A DNA stretch of 5,541 nt from Candidatus Heimdallarchaeota archaeon (GTDB lineage: Archaea > Asgardarchaeota > Njordarchaeia > Njordarchaeales > JAMOTR01), in the NCBI GenBank assembly GCA_027068385.1, contig JAMOTR010000053.1, positions 1-5,541 on the forward strand. The letters run 5' to 3'. How positions within the stretch are numbered: position 1 is the stretch's first letter; each line of letters opens with the position of its first letter. Both the position numbers and the translations under genes were made by a program. Shown one piece after another: positions 1-4,098 of the stretch. Below the pieces are notes generated by a model. The model was not told the DNA's origin, searched no databases, and worked only from the letters and a program-made list of their open reading frames with translations.

Positions 1-123
1 ATGCGCTTGGATACGCCGGAGAAAATTCGCATAGAAGGTTCTAAAGCCGTGATACGTTTCTCACTTCGTAAAGGTTCTTACGCCTCCGTAGCGCTCTTTG
101 AAGCATTCGAGGCCAAAGAGTAG
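1..123 (+). CDS. truD: C-terminal fragment of a probable TruD-type tRNA pseudouridine synthase (5' end outside window)
   Basis: The frame is open from base 1 and ends at TAG 121-123, giving 40 residues. The ATG at base 1 may be internal, because a full archaeal TruD/Pus7 is roughly 400 residues and only its end would fit here. The key match is the stretch IRFSLRKGSYASVALFEAF (residues 18-36). It follows the end of the TruD catalytic fold, where family members read approximately F-x-L-x-x-G-S-Y-A-T-x-x-L-R-E-I. TruD converts a uridine of tRNA, classically U13, to pseudouridine in the cytoplasm; the catalytic Asp would lie outside the window. Its last 21 codons overlap the minus-strand MobA-like gene tail to tail. 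Placement beside gatE and a tRNA gene agrees with a tRNA role. The identification rests on one short motif, so it is likely but not certain. A non-TruD protein sharing this ending is the alternative. Confidence 0.72.
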   Translation: MRLDTPEKIRIEGSKAVIRFSLRKGSYASVALFEAFEAKE

Positions 124-603
124 GTCGTCCATGGTATTTATATTTAATCCGGCGCACCCTCTTAACCTTACCACCTTATATTTCTTTCCTATGTACATGT
201 CCCTCACGCGCGGTGATCCTATCGAGATCTCCTCCTTAGGCCGTATGGAGGCGACCCGATGTATTTTATCGGAAGCGAAGACGACGATGCCTTCGCCTAT
301 ATGAGGCTCTATTAAGTCCCGGGTGAGAAACGGCATATCTATCGGTTTTATCACCACCCGGTCTTCGACCACGAATTCTAGGGCCTTCTTTATCGCATAA
401 GCCGGCCCTAGGCCTTCGTCGTACACTAAGGTAACGTCCGGAGGGAGGAAAGGGACCATGTCCCTTCTCGTTACGAAGATCTTACGTGTGGGAACGTTCA
501 ACGCTAGGAGCGGTAGAGGGATCCCGTACATATGAAGCCGCACTTTGGGAATTCCTATACGTCTCCCCTTGCCGCCTCCTAAAACGATCGTGACTACGTC
601 CAT
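61..603 (-). CDS. MobA-like nucleotidyltransferase (molybdopterin guanylyltransferase or CobY-type)
   Basis: This is a 180-residue cytoplasmic protein of the MobA/NTP-transferase Rossmann-like fold, close to the family's usual 180-200 residues. Residues 5-16 form the nucleotide-binding loop (V-L-G-G-G-K-G-R-R-I-G pattern). It is followed by Lys20 in the G-x-P-K-V-R-L segment and G-I-P-L at 27-30. Residues 66-75 (G-P-A-Y-A-I-K-K-A-L) correspond to the G-P-L-A-G-I helix of MobA. Asp89 in P-I-D-M-P-F-L is the expected metal-binding Asp. L-N-I-N-T-M-D-D at 153-160 is the usual C-terminal signature. Family members transfer GMP from GTP to molybdopterin (MobA) or to adenosylcobinamide phosphate (CobY); other members use other substrates. 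The middle motifs favour MobA, but no cofactor-synthesis neighbour is visible, so the substrate is open. The ATG at 601-603 is the only start that retains the nucleotide-binding loop, and no Shine-Dalgarno precedes it. The 3' end overlaps truD by 63 bp. Confidence 0.85.
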   Translation of the reverse strand: MDVVTIVLGGGKGRRIGIPKVRLHMYGIPLPLLALNVPTRKIFVTRRDMVPFLPPDVTLVYDEGLGPAYAIKKALEFVVEDRVVIKPIDMPFLTRDLIEPHIGEGIVVFASDKIHRVASIRPKEEISIGSPRVRDMYIGKKYKVVRLRGCAGLNINTMDDLLFGLECFKERYGGVRTFTK

Positions 604-605
604 GG

Positions 606-613
606 ATTAAAAG
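606..613 (+). promoter_or_regulatory. Probable TATA box of gatE in a 30-bp divergent gap
   Basis: The A/T-rich octamer attaaaag is centred about 25 nt upstream of the gatE ATG (634). This is the expected archaeal TATA-to-start-site distance if the transcript begins at or just before the ATG. No GGAGG-like ribosome binding site lies between it and the ATG, so gatE is predicted to be leaderless. The BRE that normally precedes the TATA box would overlap the start codon of the divergent MobA-like gene. The opposite-strand promoter must also fit into or beyond 604-633; the best minus-strand A/T element (around 619-627) is weak. Confidence 0.5.
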
Positions 614-633
614 AACATATTCCTTAACGCCTC

Positions 634-2616
634 ATGCCCAGACGCATAAAAGCCGGCTTAGAGATTCATCAACAGCTAAAGGCCTCGAGGAAGCTATTCT
701 GTAATTGTAAGCCGGAGCTCATTCAGGAGGAGCCGGATTTCGTGGTGGTACGCGAGCTACACCCGTCCGTAGGAGAAACTGAGGAGATGGATAAGACGAT
801 GCTCCTAGAGCTAAAGAAGGGTAAGAGACACGTGTATCAAGGATACAATGATCATACGTGCCTCTATGAGATCGACGAGACCCCTCCGATACTTCCGAGC
901 GAGGAGCATATACGCATAGCCGTGCGCATCGCTAAGGCCTTCGACGCGAAGATACTCCCGATACGGTACGTAATGCGTAAGCAATATCTAGACGGATCCG
1001 TACCGAGCGGTTTTCAAAGGACTATGATGATCGCCCATGGTGGATACGTTCCCCTAAGTAACGGTAAGAAGGTACGCATAAGGTACATGTTCCTAGAGGA
1101 AGACGCGGCTAGGAAGATAGAAGAGAAGCCTAAGGAGGTCATCCGGCGCGTTGATCGCTTGGGTATACCGCTCATAGAGATATCTACGGAGCCTGATATG
1201 GAATCCGCTGAGGAGGTACGCGAGGCCGCTGAGAAGATAGGGCTAGCCCTACGCTTCTTAGGCGTAGCTAAGCGCGGTATCGGGACGATAAGGCAGGACG
1301 TGAACGTGAGCGTAGAGGGAGGGGCACGTGTGGAGATTAAGGGCGTACAAATGCTCGATCGGATAGTGCCGCTCATAGAGAACGAGGTGAGGCGTCAAGA
1401 GGAACTCCTTAAGATCGCTCAAGAACTACAGAGGCGTAAAGTATTACCGGAGGAAATCATGGCTCAGGAGCCTAAGGACGTTACCGATATATTAAAGAAG
1501 AGTAAGTCCAAGCTCGTTCATCGCGTCCTCAAGTCTAAGAAGAATAAGGCCCGGGCGCTCAAGGTGCCGAAATTTAAAGGGATCTTCGGGCGGGAACTCA
1601 TACCCGGTAAGAGGCGCTTTGGTACCGAAGTGGCTGATCGTGTACGCGTCCTTAGCGGCCTAGCGGGAATATTACACTCGGACGAGCTACCCGGGTACGG
1701 AATCGACGAGGGTATCGTAAATAGTATTGCCGAGGCGCTTGAGGTAGGAGAAAACGATGCGTTCGTGATCGTGATGGGACCCGAGGAGAAGCTTAAGGAC
1801 GCGATCGACGCTATCGTCGATAGGTGTATTGAGGCTATTTATGGAGTTCCTAGCGAGACTAGGAGGGCTAAGGAAGACGGCACGACGGAGTTCGAACGCT
1901 TCTTAGGCGGAGGGGCGAGGATGTATCCGGAGACAGATTTGCCTCCTATCATAGTCCCGAAGGAGATACTCGAAGAGGAGCCCGAGATGAAGTTCCGGGA
2001 AGCTGAGGAGCGGATGAGGGAGCACGGGATACCCGAGGAACACATACGTGAGATCGTGCGCGAGGGACTCTTCGAGGCGTTAAGAATAATCGTGGAGATG
2101 GGATTCGAACCGAAGCGGGCCTCTTCGATGCTCGTAACGAAGTACCGCGGCCTCGTAAAGGCCGGGAGGATAAATCACGAGCGCATGGATACAGAGAAGA
2201 TAGTAGCTCCGTTCAAGGCTTATAAGGAAGGAAAGATCGCGAAGGAAGGTATCGAGACGGTACGGGTGGAGCTATCTAAGGGGAAGTCCTTAGAGGAGGC
2301 TATAAAGGCCGTGGGGACGGTAAGCGAGGATGAGATACGCGAATACGCGAGGAAGGTGATCGAGGAGAACGCTGAGTTCATCAGAACCGTCGGTCCTAAG
2401 AAGGCCTTCGGTCGCATTATGGGAGCCGTAATGAAGAAGTATCGCGGAAAACTTGAGGGAAGGAGAATCAAAGAGATTGTAGAGGAGGAATTAGAGAAGT
2501 TTTCTCGAGTTTTTACCCGGCTGGCGGGGCCGCCGGGATTTGAACCCGGGATCTCCGCCTCCGCAGGGCGGCGCCTTATCCAGGCTAGGCCACGGCCCCT
2601 AGCTCGTAAGCGATAA
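634..2616 (+). CDS. gatE: Glu-tRNA(Gln) amidotransferase subunit E
   Basis: GatE is the tRNA-binding and kinase subunit of the archaeal GatDE complex, which phosphorylates Glu-tRNA(Gln) and amidates it to Gln-tRNA(Gln) with ammonia supplied by GatD. Family motifs appear in order: G-L-E-I-H-Q-Q-L (8-15), L-F-C-N-C (21-25), DGSVPSGFQRT (120-130), EEDAARK (155-161), DRLGIPLIEI (174-183), IRQDVNVSVEGGARVEIKG (219-237) and ARMYPETDLPP (428-438). The first ~270 residues are the GatB-like cradle domain. Residues ~280-400 match the AspRS-like (GAD) insertion that separates GatE from GatB. Residues ~450-622 are the helical and YqeY-like tail domains. The start ATG places the G-L-E-I-H motif at residue 8, as expected. 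Family members end near 620-635 residues, about where EELEKF falls here. This frame instead continues without a stop through an antisense tRNA-Arg gene, adding roughly 30-38 atypical basic residues up to TAA 2614-2616. No gatD lies in the window. Confidence 0.97.
   Translation: MPRRIKAGLEIHQQLKASRKLFCNCKPELIQEEPDFVVVRELHPSVGETEEMDKTMLLELKKGKRHVYQGYNDHTCLYEIDETPPILPSEEHIRIAVRIAKAFDAKILPIRYVMRKQYLDGSVPSGFQRTMMIAHGGYVPLSNGKKVRIRYMFLEEDAARKIEEKPKEVIRRVDRLGIPLIEISTEPDMESAEEVREAAEKIGLALRFLGVAKRGIGTIRQDVNVSVEGGARVEIKGVQMLDRIVPLIENEVRRQEELLKIAQELQRRKVLPEEIMAQEPKDVTDILKKSKSKLVHRVLKSKKNKARALKVPKFKGIFGRELIPGKRRFGTEVADRVRVLSGLAGILHSDELPGYGIDEGIVNSIAEALEVGENDAFVIVMGPEEKLKDAIDAIVDRCIEAIYGVPSETRRAKEDGTTEFERFLGGGARMYPETDLPPIIVPKEILEEEPEMKFREAEERMREHGIPEEHIREIVREGLFEALRIIVEMGFEPKRASSMLVTKYRGLVKAGRINHERMDTEKIVAPFKAYKEGKIAKEGIETVRVELSKGKSLEEAIKAVGTVSEDEIREYARKVIEENAEFIRTVGPKKAFGRIMGAVMKKYRGKLEGRRIKEIVEEELEKFSRVFTRLAGPPGFEPGISASAGRRLIQARPRPLARKR
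2522..2599 (-). tRNA. tRNA-Arg (anticodon GCG), CCA end encoded
   Basis: Read on the minus strand, the gene folds into a complete cloverleaf. The acceptor stem GGGGCCG/CGGCCCC has seven G-C pairs. T8 and G9 follow, then the D stem GCCT/AGGC, base 26 G, and the anticodon stem CCGCC/GGCGG. The anticodon loop is CTGCGGA with anticodon GCG at 2562-2564. The variable loop AGATC has five bases. The T stem CCGGG/CCCGG carries the loop TTCAAAT. Discriminator G is at 2525, followed by encoded CCA at 2522-2524. The body is 75 nt and has no intron. It reads Arg codons CGC and CGU, both frequent in the neighbouring genes. Twenty of 21 stem pairs are G-C, which suggests a hyperthermophile. The whole gene lies antisense within the 3' end of the gatE reading frame. 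No T-run terminator is visible downstream on the minus strand, where the sequence is A-rich. Confidence 0.97.
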
Positions 2617-2624
2617 CGATCACG

Positions 2625-2635
2625 AAAAATAAAAA
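2625..2635 (-). promoter_or_regulatory. Probable TATA box of the tRNA-Arg gene
   Basis: On the minus strand this reads TTTTTATTTTT, preceded by the purine-rich GTAAAGG that could act as a BRE. Its centre is about 31 nt upstream of the tRNA 5' base (2599). That places transcription start near 2604 and leaves a 5' leader of about 5 nt for RNase P. It is the only A/T-rich element in the right place. The same bases are also the likely terminator of the upstream TPR gene. Confidence 0.6.
2625..2635 (-). terminator. Probable oligo-T terminator of the TPR-protein gene
   Basis: The minus-strand T-run (five T, A, five T) begins three bases after the TAA stop of the TPR-protein gene (2639-2641). Archaeal RNA polymerase terminates intrinsically on such U-rich tracts without needing a hairpin, and none is obvious here. 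It coincides with the proposed tRNA TATA box, so termination and new initiation may share these bases. Confidence 0.5.
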
Positions 2636-2638
2636 CCT

Positions 2639-3928
2639 TTACGCCTCTTCTAGAAGATCGTATAACCTATACGCTTCCTCCTCCCGAGGAGTCTTTCTTA
2701 GCGCGTCTATAACGCGTCCTATCCGATGCTCAGCCTCTTCCTCACGTCCCTGCTCGAGTTCGTATTTCACTAGACGCTTTACGATCTCCAGCATCACGTT
2801 TACGATCCTATAATGAGGCCTGTAGTCCTTTACGTACTTATAGCATACCCGGTTACCTTCCTTCCGGTACTCGTACGCCTTATTTCCTTCGGATATATCT
2901 CCTAGAGTAAGGTATACCTTCGCCATCCTCTCGTAACGGAACACGTGCTCCTGCTTTAGCTCTAGAAGCCTTAGAGCGTCTTCTAACTCTAGTATGTTCT
3001 GATTCCCGCCCTTCGCCTTTAATATCGCTAGGTCCGCCATGGCGATTCCTAGTAGATCTATGTACTTACGGCCCCTAGCGAGTAACACGGCACGGTTTAG
3101 ATACCTTAACGCCTTCGTGGGCTCCACCTTCTCCGCTAGTAGTATGAGCGCCTGTACCAAAGGCTTCTGGAAGAACCCGCGCTCGCGACGTCTAGCTAGA
3201 TCCTTTAGATAAGTATAAGCCTCCTCCACCTCTTCGGTGTTCACGAACCTTCCCTCAGCATCAGCGTCGTATAGATCCCGTAAAGCCTCAGCGAGGCGTA
3301 GTTCGGCCTCTAGAGGGTCTTCCTTCATCTCCTTGAAGATCTTTATGATCGTAATCAAGGAACGCACGGCATTATACATCGCCTCATCCGCACGCTCCGT
3401 TACGGTCCTCCTGTGCCGGCCGGAATTTAGCTTCTCTAGCGCCTGCCTAGCGGCCGTTAGAGCTTCTACCTTCTTACCCATCTTAAGCATGAGGTCGGCC
3501 ATCGTGGCCATAGCTAGAGCGTGGTTCGATATGTACCGCCGGTCCTCCTTTCCTTCGAACTCCTTCGCTATCTCCTCGAGTATCTGAGAGGCCTTATCGA
3601 TGTCCTCCTTCTCTATCGATATCGAATATAATACCCGCCTAGCCGCGTTTAGAGCTTGGAACGCGTGTCTATCGGGCTTTTCCTTAAACGCCTCTAGGAT
3701 CTTCGTGGCCTTCTCCGCGTACTCCGCGGCGGCATCGAAGTTCTTTTGTTGTAGCTCGTATATCGCTAGAACCACGTACGCACGACCTAGTAATTCGGCT
3801 AATTCCGGGTTTTTGTCCACTTCCGACTCTAGGAATTCCACGATAGCCTTAAGGCGCTCTAGGTCTCCCTCTTTAACCCCGAAGCGCTCCATCTTTTCTA
3901 GATGCGGAACGATGTCCTCCATGTTCAT
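2639..3928 (-). CDS. TPR-repeat protein of unknown function
   Basis: The product is 429 residues, soluble and almost entirely helical, with no signal peptide or membrane segment. It is built of degenerate tetratricopeptide-like helix pairs of about 35-40 residues. The clearest is residues ~43-81, with the L-G-x-A-Y, A-x-x-Y and A-x-x-A spacing typical of TPRs. Others lie at about 88-124, 132-168, 180-220, 232-250, 255-286, 290-325, 328-365 and 374-412. The protein is charged (Glu, Lys, Arg) and carries no enzyme motif that I recognise. TPR solenoids usually scaffold protein-protein contacts, so an adaptor role is the only inference I would make. The ATG at 3926-3928 has GAGG five bases upstream. 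A second in-frame ATG two codons later is possible but worse spaced. The stop is 22 bp from the gatE stop, convergent. The gene is divergent from the long unknown gene starting near 4099. Confidence 0.9.
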   Translation of the reverse strand: MNMEDIVPHLEKMERFGVKEGDLERLKAIVEFLESEVDKNPELAELLGRAYVVLAIYELQQKNFDAAAEYAEKATKILEAFKEKPDRHAFQALNAARRVLYSISIEKEDIDKASQILEEIAKEFEGKEDRRYISNHALAMATMADLMLKMGKKVEALTAARQALEKLNSGRHRRTVTERADEAMYNAVRSLITIIKIFKEMKEDPLEAELRLAEALRDLYDADAEGRFVNTEEVEEAYTYLKDLARRRERGFFQKPLVQALILLAEKVEPTKALRYLNRAVLLARGRKYIDLLGIAMADLAILKAKGGNQNILELEDALRLLELKQEHVFRYERMAKVYLTLGDISEGNKAYEYRKEGNRVCYKYVKDYRPHYRIVNVMLEIVKRLVKYELEQGREEEAEHRIGRVIDALRKTPREEEAYRLYDLLEEA

Positions 3929-3933
3929 AGCTT

Positions 3934-3937
3934 CCTC
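3934..3937 (-). promoter_or_regulatory. Ribosome binding site of the TPR-protein gene
   Basis: The minus strand reads AGAGGAAGCT immediately before the ATG. GAGG lies five bases from the first ATG and eleven from the second (codon 3), which favours the first start. Confidence 0.6.
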
Positions 3938-3967
3938 TTATGTTCATCTCTAGAAGTAGTTTAGCAT

Positions 3968-3975
3968 TGAATATA
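3968..3975 (-). promoter_or_regulatory. Probable TATA box of the TPR-protein gene
   Basis: The minus strand reads GG-TATATTCA. Its centre is about 26 nt upstream of position 3945, which would give a leader of about 17 nt that contains the GAGG site. The spacing of TATA, leader and ribosome binding site is mutually consistent. Confidence 0.5.
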
Positions 3976-4086
3976 CCACTCTACGTTTACGTCTTTTGGG
4001 CGAAAACGAAGAATACGATGTGCGTTCTTCTGACTCTTATATCGGTTTCACGATCGCGGTCGACACGGTTTTAAGAGGGGCTTAGA

Positions 4087-4096
4087 TAAATATATA
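4087..4096 (+). promoter_or_regulatory. TATA-like element before the unknown helical-protein gene
   Basis: The sequence taaatatata is the strongest TATA-like string in the window. Standard spacing puts initiation near 4117-4120, at the alternative TTG start. The weaker ttttaaga at 4069-4076 would instead start transcription near 4098, at the GTG. The two elements imply different protein starts, and I cannot choose between them from sequence. Confidence 0.45.
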
Positions 4097-4098
4097 CC

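Larger units (their letters stand above)
3929..4098. other. Divergent intergenic region between TPR-protein gene and unknown helical-protein gene
   Basis: About 170 bp without a convincing reading frame. It holds the minus-strand promoter and ribosome binding site described separately, and two plus-strand A/T elements: ggttttaaga (4067-4076) and taaatatata (4087-4096). A further ttatat at 4037-4042 could serve either strand. A short inverted repeat (gaagaa 4008-4013, ttcttc 4025-4030, 11-nt spacer) and the palindromes cgatcg (4051-4056) and gtcgac (4059-4064) are the only other structure I see. I found no complete box C/D or H/ACA guide RNA. Confidence 0.6.

Noticed and set aside
1..123. A complete 40-codon small gene starting at ATG 1
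   Set aside because: The translation matches the end of TruD, and an ATG at the very first base is more simply an internal Met of a truncated gene.
98..304. Plus-strand open frame opposite the MobA-like gene
   Set aside because: It is antisense to well-supported MobA motifs and its translation resembles no protein family.
1014..1376. Minus-strand open frame of 120 codons inside gatE
   Set aside because: It lies opposite highly conserved GatE motifs. Its Ser/Arg/Thr-rich translation is typical of an antisense shadow.
2521..2613. A genuine GatE-specific C-terminal domain
   Set aside because: The residues are exactly the antisense reading of a perfect tRNA cloverleaf, so a conserved domain is not supported. 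A tail may still be made.
3237..3953. Two plus-strand open frames (3237-3587 and 3600-3953) opposite the TPR gene
   Set aside because: They are Ser/Ala-rich mirror translations of the TPR helices. The TPR frame has the ribosome binding site, promoter and recognisable repeats.
4001..4060. Box C/D guide RNA in the intergenic region
   Set aside because: A CTGA occurs at 4030-4033 but no matching RTGATGA box C or paired internal boxes were found on either strand.
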